A stretch of 64,000 bases of DNA, from NCBI GenBank assembly GCA_030141605.1, contig JAQGDQ010000560.1, positions 1 to 64,000 of the forward strand. Reading direction: 5' to 3'. The stretch comes from Tubiluchus corallicola. Lineage: Eukaryota > Priapulida > Priapulimorpha > Priapulimorphida > Tubiluchidae. Made by a program: the position numbers and the translations under genes. The number at the start of each line of letters is the position of its first letter. Positions within the stretch are counted from its first letter, which is position 1. The notes under the pieces are model-generated. The model searched no databases and had not been told where the DNA came from. It was given only the letters and a program-made list of their open reading frames with translations. This document shows, piece by piece, positions 10,701 to 64,000 of this stretch.

Positions 10701-12279
10701 TGGGTAATGAATAAGCAGACCAGTAGAAAAGAAATTGATACTGTAAATTATGCACTAATTATGTATTCAACAGAAGCCAAATAGGTAATGAATAAGCAGA
10801 GAAGTAAAGTAGCCTGTCAAAACGTTTGGCACGATTTTAACTTTTTAACGTAAAAGTTTTATTAAAGTTCGTTTTTTTTATAATTAAAAAGAACAGTTTT
10901 TGTTCAAGCTGTTACCTTGCAATTTGAACGTCTTGATCTTTACATCTTTGCATCAGTGATTGTAAATCTGTCTGTACAGCATCACAATCAGCATCCAGAC
11001 TCACGGTAACTAACCGGCAATCGCTGACTGAAGTATCGTCTTCTTTGTTTACATCATCACAGGAAAAATCACAAGTAAAATCGGACGAAAGTTCTTCTTT
11101 TACGATCAAGTTGAAAAATTTGTCGCTTTGGTGGCCTTTGCTTACATCTGTGGTGTCTAAACAAATTGTTGGTTCTTCCCTTTCATCTGAGTCATTTATA
11201 GTTTGCAGCTTATCACAAATTTGCGTAACATAATTTTCACTTGTACTATTCTTATTTGCTGCTGTATCGTGAATTTGCTCACATTCACTAAAATCAGCTT
11301 CACATGAAGCAACATTCGTCAAAACAGCCGTCGATTCAACACTTTGTTCGTAACCTACAATTTCTCTAATACCTTCGGGTTCTGACGAACAAACATGATT
11401 TACACACAGTGCTACCTCTTTTGTAACTTCTGGTATATCCTTCCTCTGCAGTTTCTCGCTGTCATTTAGCATTTCGTCCTGCACATTGTCTGTCGCATTA
11501 TCAGCATTATTGTCATTTGATTTAACATGACAACGATCTTCTGGCTCTTCTCCTGCATCTGCTACGGCAGTTGGTGTAAGACGTTCTACTATTGAAGTGT
11601 TTTCACTTTGAAATTCCGGAGAATCGGGAAAAGCGTCATTTTGACGATCATTTTTATTCTCTGTTTCACTTAAGTTATGATTGCTCGGATGTTCGGAAGC
11701 AGCATCTTCAATAGTTTCTCCATCACCAACGCACGGCAAAGTGTCGGCTAAAGAGGGACTGCTGTCTGGAAAATCACAGCCTGTGGAAGTTGACAAAAGA
11801 ACATCACTTTTTGGTTGACCGGAATGTTCAAAATCTACGTTGTCGTCGATCATATTATCACCTGAACAGTCTGCATCAGCAACTTCACTATCATCATTTG
11901 CCCCGTTGAGAAAGGAATTTGCGTGCGTAGTCGTGTCGGCCCCGTCTCCTCGTTCGTATTCCGTCATCTCGCTACCGGAAAAAGAAGAAACTGACAATAT
12001 TCTAGCATTACACGAAGTTGTTTGGCTGGCGTCGATGTTGTCATGCCGGACTGTGCTGCCATCTGGACGCCCATCACTCTGCAAACTGAGAGAGAAGTCA
12101 GAGATAATGTTCACTTTTGCATTTTCGTCACTGCTGGCATCAGGACCGGCCTTTGCATCACATTTTTTCAAATTTTCAACCACCGAGGCGCTGTTACACG
12201 TCTCTACGGGAAGTGAAATATCATTGTTGCATATCTGGCTTGAGAGCTGCTTTGCACTCGCAACACATTCATCTTCCAT
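1..12279 (-). CDS. CCDC186: CCDC186-like coiled-coil protein, 5' part (gene runs off the window)
   Basis: Spliced gene. Coding exons in transcription order: 12279-10916, 9362-9212, 7949-7833, 6307-6134, 5335-5177, 3772-3668, 2694-2590 and 71-1. Phases agree at all junctions (phase 2 after exon 1, then 0), giving about 749 residues without a stop. Residues 1-440 are acidic, Ser/Asp/Glu-rich and look disordered; from about 440 on it is heptad-type coiled coil. Blocks resemble human CCDC186: MVMKY then a K/E-rich helix (exon 4), ITKLKEEVNAQTMKNKW (exon 5), EQIRRNCQQMIKNYQ (exon 6). Known for the family: the human protein and worm CCCP-1 are Golgi-associated, bind RAB2 and act in dense-core vesicle cargo sorting. 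Human CCDC186 is about 900 residues, so the C-terminal part is missing only because the window ends. In minus-strand sense, a plausible 3' splice site (CTTTTTAG) just upstream of the ATG, with the exon edge at 12330, suggests a 5'UTR intron. Confidence 0.88.
934..1722 (+). mobile_element. Non-LTR retrotransposon (LINE) 3' end fragment
   Basis: A 182-codon open frame (934-1482) resembles the C-terminal end of LINE reverse transcriptases, with a zinc-knuckle-like tail: RLRLSSHNLAIETGRYARI, then RLCSCSGLNIQTEEHVICFC. Two imperfect copies of a ~70-bp 3'UTR unit (about 1483-1620) follow, then an (AT)n tail at 1688-1719. No upstream RT core is intact. Lies in the last sampled intron of CCDC186. Confidence 0.75.
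1688..1719. repeat. (TA)n microsatellite, LINE tail
   Basis: Uninterrupted AT dinucleotides directly after the LINE 3' sequence; probably its 3' tail. Confidence 0.85.
2590..2694 (-). CDS. CCDC186: CCDC186 coding exon 7 (probable)
   Basis: 35 codons, phase 0 at both ends; acceptor TTGTATTTAG, donor GTGGGA. Encodes NPDDSLTGDLDLSGKSRERE and then HESPQHHEEKAEEME. Its frame joins exons 6 and 8 without a stop and the charged sequence suits the coiled coil, but I see only weak similarity to the human protein here. It could be an alternative exon. Confidence 0.7.
2760..3440 (-). repeat. Repeat family A, copy 1
   Basis: Near full-length copy, inverted relative to 54860-55500. Shared stretches include the segment around 2800-3000 and the block at 3240-3360 (dinucleotide-poor, AAATCTC...). 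Non-coding; fills most of the intron between CCDC186 exons 6 and 7. Confidence 0.85.
3668..3772 (-). CDS. CCDC186: CCDC186 coding exon 6
   Basis: 35 codons, phase 0; acceptor TTGTTTCAG, donor GTAACGA. Ends REETEQIRRNCQQMIKNYQ, matching human KEEADQIRKNCQDMIKTYQ. Confidence 0.92.
3910..4410 (-). repeat. Repeat family A, copy 2, with an extra module
   Basis: Inverted copy of 35980-36460. It carries an additional ~280-bp module (3920-4190) with CCAGCTAGGGGGAGAGTTTA, joined to the family A end. The short open frames in it are not genes. Confidence 0.85.
4430..5055 (+). repeat. Repeat family F, copy 1
   Basis: Matches 50130-51220 over its whole length. Ends carry imperfect inverted repeats (TTCTGTTTCTGTCTAATCG at the left; its approximate complement near 5025-5050), so it may be a DNA-transposon derivative. 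Confidence 0.75.
5177..5335 (-). CDS. CCDC186: CCDC186 coding exon 5
   Basis: 53 codons, phase 0; acceptor TGTAATAG, donor GTAAGTC. EITKLKEEVNAQTMKNKWHA and NKLQAEVDAHK match the human KLKEDINSH / KWAQNKLKAEMDSHK block. A minisatellite starts about 75 bp upstream of the acceptor. Confidence 0.92.
5409..5800. repeat. Minisatellite, ~18-24 bp unit (AATGTGGCTTCATCCACC)
   Basis: About 18 variants of AGAATGTGGCTTCATCCACC with length changes between copies. The long open frames across it are an artefact of the repeat. Confidence 0.92.
6134..6307 (-). CDS. CCDC186: CCDC186 coding exon 4
   Basis: 58 codons, phase 0; acceptor TTGATTACAG, donor GTATTATT. The EKDGMVMKYACSEKTLMENK segment is the clearest match to human CCDC186 (EKEAMVMKY followed by a K/E-rich helix). 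Confidence 0.92.
6466..7116 (-). mobile_element. LINE 3' end fragment (CR1/Jockey-like)
   Basis: Minus-strand open frame from about 7116 to 6625 reads YGGQTWKVDSKIFKLSTAWN, then AVRNLWNLPFKSHRYCLPLI, then CDIVPSFKELQKRFVKF: the conserved C-terminal region of LINE reverse-transcriptase ORFs. An AT-rich tail with (AT)n at 6466-6520 follows. A stop interrupts the frame at its 5' edge, so it is 5'-truncated or dead. Confidence 0.8.
7833..7949 (-). CDS. CCDC186: CCDC186 coding exon 3
   Basis: 39 codons, phase 0 at both ends; acceptor TTTTTTCTTAG, donor GTAAAC. Contains LEKTIMELEQKVQNSQQQLQ then SQDAAARKAIATLRARIDQ, which aligns with the human stretch that has IEELNKEV and AQDVTAKNAVQQLHKEM. Confidence 0.9.
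8010..8560 (-). repeat. Repeat family B, copy 1
   Basis: Inverted relative to the copies at 42840-43450 and 52600-53200, sharing motifs such as CAGGTGCTGTACCTCTCAGT (diverged here) and TGTGATGTCATCA. Non-coding. Confidence 0.8.
8700..8985 (-). repeat. 5S-rRNA-like SINE relic
   Basis: Read on the minus strand, 8970-8920 contains GTTGAGCAACACTAAAGC and GAATGGACGGGCGACCACC, close to the box C region of animal 5S rRNA (GTTAAGCA...GGATGGGTGACCGCC). The rest downstream is unknown. Probably a 5S-derived SINE, not a 5S gene. Confidence 0.5.
9212..9362 (-). CDS. CCDC186: CCDC186 coding exon 2
   Basis: Residues about 455-505. Acceptor GCATTCTAG, donor GTAATTAA. Starts LEADNKHITQSLRDALSERD. 151 bp restores phase 0 after the phase-2 end of exon 1. 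Coiled coil followed by a short Ser/Thr-rich stretch. Confidence 0.85.
9541..10283. repeat. Tandem array, 7 copies of 113 bp
   Basis: TTCTACT recurs at 9541, 9654, 9767, 9879, 9992, 10105 and 10218, a spacing of 112-113 bp. On the minus strand each unit has GGTTGGAGTCCCAGTAG, which recalls a tRNA T-arm/B box, so a tRNA-derived SINE origin is possible. Confidence 0.93.
10549..10870. mobile_element. Fold-back MITE, ~65-bp inverted arms
   Basis: Left arm 10549-10613 and right arm 10806-10870 are inverted copies (AACTTTATTAAAACTTTTAC against GTAAAAGTTTTATTAAAGTT). The centre has a duplicated ~75-bp segment. A relative lies at 14925-15130. It ends about 45 bp from the donor of CCDC186 exon 1. Confidence 0.8.
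10916..12279 (-). CDS. CCDC186: CCDC186 coding exon 1 (acidic disordered N-terminus)
   Basis: Open from ATG at 12279 for 454 codons plus 2 bases, ending ...DVQIAR before donor GTAACAG. Composition is D/E/S/N/T-rich with no recognisable domain, as in the human N-terminus, which is also poorly conserved. The last ~20 residues (LQSLMQRCKDQDVQIAR) begin the coiled coil. The ATG is the first in the open frame. Confidence 0.85.
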
Positions 12280-13639
12280 CGTGAATAACTTAATTTACAT
12301 CGCTACCGACGAACAGCTGTAATACTCGTCCTAAAAAGAATTCATGAAAAGTAGGTATAACAAATGAGATTAAAGAAAATCCTTGAAAAAACTTACACAG
12401 ATACAAAATAAAAAAATTACAGAGATGCGGTATAAATGTTATCTTCGTAGTCACTAGGGTGCATTTCTATTTAGCATAAGCTATGATATTTTTAAATCTA
12501 AAAAACTAGTTAACAAATTTGACATTAATCAACAGATTATGATTGTAGTTGCAATTAATAAACCATTTCTAGCAAAATGTGAGCAACTGCCTACAGATGG
12601 CAGCTCTGTATAGTATGTATTCGTGCCAATTGTGTGCTGCGCCCGTACATTATGTGCGTTGTAGAATTTTTTATTTTGTTTAATTTTTTTCCAATGTCGG
12701 AAAATAGCGTTTGGCTAATGTTATCTTTTGAAATTGAAACATTTCGACAACAAATAAAAATTTTACTAGTTTTTACTACTAGAGCTAGGTAACATTAATC
12801 GCCATCTGCAAACTCGAAAACGAAATTTCGTAAATGCCTGATCATTTTTTGCGACGTTGGCACCAACTTTATTTTTTTAAGTACGAAGTTGATTGTTATT
12901 TTCTTTACATCAGTGTGCAAATAAAAAGTAATCCTTCTATTCAAGCACTATTTCAGCAATGTTTTTGATTTCGTCACTCTAGGAACGCATTAAAAAAAGA
13001 ACCACCCAAACTGCAAACTAGCCAATTTCTCAACAACTGCATTATCATGGTAATGGCTAAAGTAAAGAGTTAAGAAAAGTAGACTGTGTGAACCAAGCAG
13101 ATTTCGAATTCGAGACCTAGAGATTTTCTTCAAATTCCTTAGCTCGTCAGCCTCAATGTTAAATTGTTATCGAGGAACAGACCGCAACAGTTGATTAATG
13201 TCTTGAACCAGGTATCGCAACACTTGTATAATGGTTGCCCTAGCATTAATCAACTGCTCGCACTGAAGCAGAAAAATTATACTCAACCATATGAAAATCG
13301 GGCTGAAACGGAGTTCACAATTATTATTATAAAATTACTAAACAGACGTTTTTAGAATCCATTTGCACATAAAAATTTAGCAACATATGTAAACGAATAA
13401 AACAGCAACAACATAAAAACAAAATCGCCAACAAAACAAGTCCACTTCAAGTAATAGCAAAAATCTTTTCTCAATTTTGGATGATTTCCTCGTTTCGCGA
13501 CGAGCCTTTCACGCAACTGCGGTAATCGTAAACCAAAGGAGTTCAATTATTTATTGGGGCACTATCAATATCTATCATAACATTAAGCTTTTGGCCCATA
13601 AGACAAAGAATACACTATAAACAATTAATGTTATAGCGA

Positions 13640-14260
13640 ATGTTGTGGATCTCCGAGGAAGAAAGAAATGCAAAAAATGCATTTTTAGCAATATTGGAAA
13701 AGGAAATTCTTGTGAGGTAGACTGTAAACATAATAGAAACAGCAAAGTTGTATGAAATAAATATAAATTGGAATTGGGAAGGGATTAAAACGGATAACCA
13801 ATTCTAAATTAAAGCAAAAAATAAAAGTAGATATAGTAAATATTTGAATACATTGCTAAAGAAAAGTGTCCGAAAATGAAAAAAACTGAGACTTATGAAA
13901 GATGCTATAGGAAGATGGAATGATTCAGTGGATTACGTAATTAAGTGTAAGCAAAAATAGTCTATGAAATAACAGAATGGAAACTGAATATGGTTTTAGT
14001 AAAAACAAATTTCAAAAATAGGTTTAAGAATAATCCAAAATGTTTTCTGTGTAAAATTCATGGTGGCACAACGGAACACTTACGGATGTTTGGGAAAGCA
14101 ATAAAAAATATATTGGGTGAAGAAGATATAGAGTTAGATTTAAAAACATTTAAAGCAGGAAAATTAGTAATGATCAATGATAGTATACAGAAAGTAATAA
14201 ACGTAAGACAGAAAATGGGTTTAGAAATAGAAATTTAGTATTATAATGTCTACACTAGGT
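13640..14260 (+). mobile_element. Decayed LINE 3' end
   Basis: An 82-codon open frame at 13990-14238 contains NNPKCFLCKIHGGTTEHL, a zinc-knuckle-like tail of LINE reverse transcriptases (compare C-x2-C...TTEH), then a charged helix. Upstream frames are broken. Moderate confidence only. Confidence 0.5.
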
Positions 14261-14924
14261 TGTGGGTACAGCATGTTAAAAGTACAATTTTTGGCGCCCT
14301 ATTAGGACTTTCACTTTTCTGCTATACTTTTAGCCTACTAACGTAATTGTAGAAGAAAGGCCAGTATGATCAGCCTGACACACAAACAAGAGCTTTTGAC
14401 TTTTCAGATCAGGAAGATTTCTTTGTAAAAACAAGTTAGAATTTTCTAAGCCATAGCTGAAACTGCGTTTTCTATAATTATAACTTTAAGATTTGGGCAT
14501 TAAAAGCAAATTATAAAGCTGAATTTCACTTCAGTCTCTTTTCTGACTATAGGTAAAGATAAGATAAGATAAGAAAATAGTATTTAGTACTTCAAACCCA
14601 TGTTCTTTTTTGGTAATATTGAGATGCTTTTGTTAATCATTTGTTTACAAAAATTATCTTTTATAATACATAATTATGGCAACATCAGTTCATTTTCAGC
14701 AATTTCGGTAAGTGCTAGCCATAGTTATGCCCGAGGCACGCTTTCCGATGTTCAAATTCAAACATTTTGCCATTGATGTACAAGCGCCATGCTCATTCTG
14801 TTGTTTTGTACCTTTTCGTGGTAACTTGTGAAATGTTTCTAATAGAAAGAAGTTAAAAAATTCGTAAGGTAAGTCTTTGCTTTGACTTCGCTTTTACGGT
14901 ATAAACATTATAACAATTGTCGTT

Positions 14925-15170
14925 AAAACGCCACAAGTTTATTAAAACTTAATTTGCGTAGTTAAAAAATGACAAACATATAACCAATTTGTAAAGGCAG
15001 CGTACAGAATAGAACATTATGCACTAGTGTGTAATGCTCTGTACTATAGGCCCTGGCTGTACAAGCTGGTTGTATGTTTGCAAAAATTGACCACTGATGA
15101 CGACAGCAATAGCTCTGTTGACACACTTGACATCATTTTTTAAGTATAATTGCCTTTTTGGTGCCTGTAA
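14925..15170. repeat. Relative of the 10549-10870 fold-back element
   Basis: Shares AAGTTTATTAAAACTTAATT, GACAAACATATAACCAATTT and TATGCACTA motifs with 10550-10690. Confidence 0.5.
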
Positions 15171-15280
15171 TAAAAAAGTAACAATTGTATTGTATGCTAA
15201 AAAGCTTAAAAAAGTGTCTAATTGATGATTGCTTAATGCAAAAAATTATATGCTTTCATTGCGTAACTTAGACTGACTGA

Positions 15281-16022
15281 GGCGCTATTACACTTTCGCA
15301 CCTCCTAGTTTCGTCTAGGTTATTACTCGTTTCTAGGCTCGTAGGTCATTATTCTATTATTCTCACGTCATCATTGAATGTTTCCGCTAATCTCCTGGTA
15401 ATTTACTCATATATTTAGTGTATAATTACCAATAATTACGTTGTATTCACAGTTGTACACTATACAGTTCGTATCTCCATCATGTTTGTGTGTGTAGTCA
15501 CGTGACGAATTTCGTACTAGTTTATGCATTATCAGGGCCTAGCTTAAAAGGCACGTGACACACTTTTATCTTAACTGCATTTACGAAATAAAGAAAAAAC
15601 CTTTATTTTATAATCTAATAATACTACAGTAATAAATAAAATTAGTGATAATTAACTGTAGTCTTCTAAAATAATTTCCTCGTATATGCCAGCTTGGGTC
15701 TCACTATACAGTGAAGAAGAAACAAAAAATTCGGGAAGTCTTTTGAAGAAAAGACAATGACTGACACAGGATTATAATGGCGTGTTAGTTTTATATACTC
15801 ATTATCACCACCATTATTGCAGTGTTCGTCATCACTACCACTATTCTGATACCATCGAAACAGTGAAGATACCGCGATAAATATTTCACATTAATATTTT
15901 TGAAGTAGCGGGGGAACACTGTAATACGATACAAACTCCCGTGGCTGCAACCAAAATAATCATAAATTATGCAAAAAAACTAGGCCAGAAAAAACTAGGA
16001 GGTACGAAAGTGTAATAGCACC
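15281..16022. mobile_element. 742-bp MITE with 8-bp target-site duplication
   Basis: Ends are inverted repeats of about 35 bp: GGCGCTATTACACTTTCGCA at the left; complement of the right is GGTGCTATTACACTTTCGTA. They are flanked by identical CTGACTGA at 15273-15280 and 16023-16030. An 8-bp duplication points to hAT or P-like transposases. No coding sequence remains. Confidence 0.9.
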
Positions 16023-16344
16023 CTGACTGAGTGCTTTGTATCAGGGATAGGCGCATCGACTAATTTCCTGATCTGCAAAATATTTGGTCCGCAAACTTGA
16101 AATCTGCAATCCTCTGAAAATCCGCATTTTGCTATTAACAGCAATTCGCAGCCACTTTACTAAATTAATTTAAATCCGTTGTCCGTTCTGATCCGCATCC
16201 TGCTTACATGGTTATTTTTAATTCAAGTTTAATAAAAATTTAAATAAAAACATTGTGCTTAGTTAAAAATGTAGATATTTATGCAGGGTCGTGAAATTTT
16301 TGATCCGCATCTGGTCCGTAATTCCTTATTTTCAATAGTACATC

Positions 16345-16870
16345 CGGTCCAGTCCGCAAAAAATCTTGCGAATCTCGGTCTTGTACTCACTCAACCATTG
16401 AACACATGACTTTATAGTGAATGGTACAAAACATATTCTGGTGTCAAGTACAGGTAAACGATCAGTACCAAGAAACATCGGAATTGTTTGACCTAGATAA
16501 TCCTAGTAATACCTGTATTCATGTATCAGGTATAGGTAAGGGATGGTACCAAGTACATCTGATCCGGTCCGCAAAAAATCTTGCGAATCTCGGTCTTGTA
16601 CTCACTCAACCATTGAACACATGACTGTATAGTAAATGGTACAAAACATATTCTGGTGTCAAGTACAGGTAAAGGATCAGTACCAAGAAACATCGGAATT
16701 GTTTGACTTAGATAATCCTAGTAATACCTGTATTCATGTATCAGGTACAGGTAAACAATCAGTACCAAGAAACATCGGAATTGTTTGACCTAGATAATCC
16801 TAATAATACCTGTATTCATGTATCAGGTATAGGTAAGGGATCGGTACCAAGAACCATCGGAGTTGTTTGA
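16345..16870. repeat. Tandem duplication, ~215-bp unit with sub-repeats
   Basis: CCGCAAAAAATCTTGCGAAT occurs at 16354 and 16569, and GATCAGTACCAAGAAACATC occurs three times (about 16449, 16675, 16759). Confidence 0.88.
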
Positions 16871-17005
16871 ATAAGATAACATTAGTAAATATATATAATA
16901 GCACCATGTAGAAATTACCATACGTAGCTTTATGAAGTCTTAGAGACATCTTTCCAGTCACTTGACAGGCTTTTTCTCGTGTGTTTTGCATGTTCTGTAG
17001 AGAAT

Positions 17006-17385
17006 GACTCATATGCATTTTAAAACACATTTGACTCAGTTAGTAGATGTGACCTCTGAAAGCTATTGTAATGTATACACAAAGAAGCATAATGCTGAGT
17101 TAAAGTGATACTAAAGTTTTAGTCATATGACTCATATGCATTCTAAAACATATTTGACTCAGTTCTTAGACGTGACCTCTAAAAGCTTTTGTCTTGTATA
17201 CACAAAGGAGCATAATGCTGAGTTAAAGTGATACTAAAGTTTTAGTCATATGACTCATATGCATTTTAAAACACATTTGACTCAGTTCGTAGACGTGACC
17301 TCTGAAAGCTATTGTCTTGTATACACAAATGAGCATAATGCTGAGTTTAAGTGATACTAAAGTTTTAGTCATAATATGCATGAAT
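17006..17385. repeat. Tandem array, 3 copies of 123 bp
   Basis: GACTCATATGCATT begins at 17006, 17129 and 17252, with a degenerate fourth start near 17370. Confidence 0.92.
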
Positions 17386-17497
17386 AATCTGCCCATATTA
17401 GAGATGAAGTTCATCTTGGAGTCACCATTACAAATGATACAAAACCTGCAACACCCATGTCAATGAAGGACAAAAAAGCAAATTCAATACTGGGTCT

Positions 17498-17620
17498 GGT
17501 CAATAAAGCTTTTGTTAGAAGCTTTGTTAATAACAATTCACTGTGAAATAATGATTACTGGTCAATAAAGCTTTTGTTAGAAGCTTTGTTAATAACAATT
17601 CACTGTGAAATAATGATTAT
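17498..17620. repeat. Direct duplication of ~61 bp
   Basis: TGGTCAATAAAGCTTTTGTT through TAATGATTA is present twice back to back. Confidence 0.92.
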
Positions 17621-17734
17621 ATATATTCAAAGTTCAACCAATAGTTCATTTTTATCTCTCTCCATTCTGAAAAATCCAATCATAGATATTAAATAGTTGG
17701 AAAGAGCAGTGGACTCTTGTATCTGAAATTGCTG

Positions 17735-18619
17735 GGGGTGCTGCTTCAGGAAATTTTTAGCCATTGTTTTATTACTGTGTAAAACGAAACAAACATATGT
17801 AATTTTGATGTTGTAATTGTAATTTTAAACAAACAAATTTGAAACAAACGTATGAAAATTTATAGATAAATTTGATAAAATCCTAAACAAAAATTATTGT
17901 TTGCTTACAAATAGCCTAAATAACAAATTTGAAACAAACGTATGAAAATTTATAGATAAATTTGATAAAATCCTAAACAAAAAATATTGTTTGCTTACGA
18001 ATAGCTTAAATAACAAATTTGAAACAAACGTATGAAAATTTATAGATAAATTTGATAAAATCCTAAACAAAAAATATTGTTTGCTTACGAATAGCTTAAA
18101 TTGCTTCAGTTCAAGAATATGCTGGTACACCGCTTTTAAGCAAGCAACAACTGACAACACACACTGCGTGAACGACAGTACTCTTTCTACTAAAGTGCAG
18201 CGTCGTATCTCAGACAAATTCAATATAGTAAGTCTTTTTCTGTAGTTCTTTCTTTATGCTTGTACGGAACTAGAGCACGTGAGGGTAGTCCTGTTTGCTT
18301 GACTGCCCAGCAGAGTGCGCTCCAGCAACATGGTGTTTGGCTGTTGTGTGCATGCGGCCGTGGAAAGTATGGTTGCTCACACAGTTTGTTGTCAGTTGTC
18401 ACATGCTTACCGTTAATGCATCAAGCTTTAACTGCAAAAAGTTAGGTTATTAGTAAGCAAAAAATATTTTGTTTAGGATTTTATCAAATTTATGCATAAA
18501 TTTCCGCATGTTTGTTTGTTTAAAATTACAATTACAAATTACAACATTGAAATTACATACGTTTGTTTCATTTTACACACTATTCAAATAATGGCTAAAA
18601 TTTTCTGAAGCTGCACCGC
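17735..18619. mobile_element. Fold-back element with ~100-bp inverted arms
   Basis: Left arm 17735-17835 and right arm 18525-18619 are inverted copies (GGAAATTTTTAGCCATT against AATGGCTAAAATTTTCTG). The centre has three 90-bp tandem copies (GAAACAAACG at 17841, 17931 and 18021) and a segment (18220-18400) related to 60050-60190. It ends 230 bp before the TDRD1 ATG. Confidence 0.85.
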
Positions 18620-18848
18620 TACTAATTTTAGCTTTAAGTTGCCACTATTGTGTCGTGATATGTACCGTATCATGATTAGGTGTTTTGTCCTGGTTAAAAC
18701 AGTGTAAGATTTGATACGTTCTAAAAGATTTGTGGCTGGTACACTTATAGCGCCTGGAATGCACCGTTTTTTGCATTTGTTGTGCCGCAGGTCAAATGGA
18801 AATTGAGTACCTAGAGACATCTAGTGTTTTTTTTCCAGATTCGTAGAA

Positions 18849-62971
<44,123 letters not shown>

Positions 62972-63383
62972 TGTGACACTCAAGCGCTGGTTTTGCCTGA
63001 CAATCGAATGCAATTCCGCGATTTTAGAATCCATTGTTTGCTTAACAACTGATCATCGAGTTTGTATTAAAACATGGTGCTCATTGCTGCCTCATTTGTT
63101 GCTGACAGTTAGCAATCTCTCTGTGTACGCGTGTGACATTTCAATTTATGACCCGTTCTTAGTTGGTTCCGTTTGAATTGCAGTCTCGTTTGCGACCAAC
63201 CTGAAAAACTGTTAAGTACATTGTACTGCATAGTTATTGCATTAATAATTAACCAGCACCACCCTCGGCCCGTTCCCGTTCTCCACATCTCAGCCGTATA
63301 ACTTTTGCAAAAAACGGCCGAAAAATGGCCATTTTTGGAGGTTTTTTGCCCTCCCCCTTCCTCGCGGTGGGCCCCATTCGAAA

Positions 63384-63389
63384 AATAAA
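63384..63389 (+). promoter_or_regulatory. Possible polyadenylation signal of TDRD1
   Basis: AATAAA about 410 bp after the TDRD1 stop codon, the first canonical hexamer I see there. The intervening 3'UTR candidate includes a GC-rich stretch (63260-63375). Confidence 0.4.
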
Positions 63390-63488
63390 CCATCAATGGC
63401 ACGACACTAGGTCGAGACCTTTCGTTTGATGTATAGATCGCCGCAAATGGTGCAATCGTCGAAGCTGTAGCCTCGAATCTTATATATG

Positions 63489-63515
63489 CATATATATATA
63501 TATATATATATATAG
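63489..63515. repeat. (TA)n microsatellite
   Basis: Thirteen TA units. Confidence 0.92.
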
Positions 63516-63734
63516 CAAGAATATTAATGTAATAGATAGTTAAAATAGGGGTTGAATGTACTCTAATTTGCTTTTGTGAAAGCCCAGTTACTTGTTTGGT
63601 TTCGATAGCTTGGTCGGCGAATCACAGTAGTTCCTCACTGGTTTCACATTTTGTATCTCTGTGAGCTAATGACATTTAGGCTTGAGGAAATGTTACCGTT
63701 TTCCTGTTTATGTTACACACTACCTGGCATTTGC

Positions 63735-64000
63735 ATAGAGTGTATATAATTCTTTGAAGGTGCATATGGAGTGTATGTGATTGCCATGAAGGTGTATATA
63801 GAGTGTATGTGATTCTTTGAAGGTGTGAATAGAGTGTATTTGATTGCCTTAAAGGTGTGAATAAAGTTTATGTGATTCCCTTGAAGGTGTGAATAGAGTG
63901 TATGTGATTGCCTTGAAGGTGTATATACAGTGCATGTGATTGCCTTGAAGGTGTATATAGAGTGTATGTGATTCTTTGAAGGTGTGAATAGAGTGTATGT
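63735..64000. repeat. Tandem array, ~31-34-bp unit, cut by the window edge
   Basis: Unit GAAGGTGTATATAGAGTGTA plus TGTGATTCCTT, eight or more copies. Lies 3' of TDRD1. Confidence 0.95.

Larger units (their letters stand above)
12331..18848. other. Divergent intergenic region between CCDC186 and TDRD1
   Basis: About 6.5 kb between the two start codons, with no supported gene. It must hold both promoters and any 5'UTR exons, but I recognise no TATA box or CpG-rich core. Most of it is transposon relics and tandem repeats, listed separately. 12331-13550 and 14270-14920 show nothing I can name. Confidence 0.7.

Noticed and set aside
11840-12322. 160-codon plus-strand open frame
   Set aside because: Antisense shadow of CCDC186 exon 1.
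13164-13355. 63-codon open frame
   Set aside because: No domain, no splice support, ordinary intergenic composition.

Overview
The window is nuclear DNA of an animal, almost certainly an invertebrate. It is AT-rich, its genes are split by long introns (0.3-4.1 kb) with GT-AG borders, and decayed non-LTR retrotransposons, DNA-transposon MITEs and tandem repeats fill most of the non-coding sequence. Nothing bacterial (operons, Shine-Dalgarno sites, CRISPR) is present. I cannot name the species.

Two genes lie head to head. On the minus strand, from 12279 to beyond position 1, is the 5' part of a CCDC186 orthologue: eight exons, about 749 residues, an acidic disordered N-terminus followed by coiled coil. 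The human protein and its worm homologue CCCP-1 are Golgi/RAB2-linked and act in dense-core vesicle maturation. On the plus strand, 18849-62971, is a complete 22-exon gene for a 1440-residue TDRD1-like piRNA-pathway scaffold: RRM, MYND zinc finger, Q/G-rich linker and five extended Tudor modules, the last with a degenerate aromatic cage. I built both models by hand. Every splice phase matches across every junction, which is strong internal support.

The human genome has the same pair, CCDC186 (minus) beside TDRD1 (plus) on 10q25, so the divergent arrangement looks very old. The 6.6 kb between the two start codons (12280-18848) holds a 742-bp element with an 8-bp target-site duplication, a decayed LINE 3' end, several short tandem arrays and a fold-back element that ends about 230 bp before the TDRD1 start codon.

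The introns carry at least nine repeat families seen two or more times within the window (called A to I here), a Harbinger-like MITE, two pogo-like MITEs, hAT-like elements with 8-bp target-site duplications, LINE 3' ends, a 55-bp satellite that looks derived from a pogo/Tigger terminus, a 1-kb pyrimidine-only-biased pentanucleotide array directly against a splice acceptor, and a 106-bp tandem array that has copied a splice acceptor, 12 coding bases and a splice donor three extra times. The most interesting items are the conserved gene pair, the RRM joined to TDRD1, and the possible tandem micro-exon cassette.
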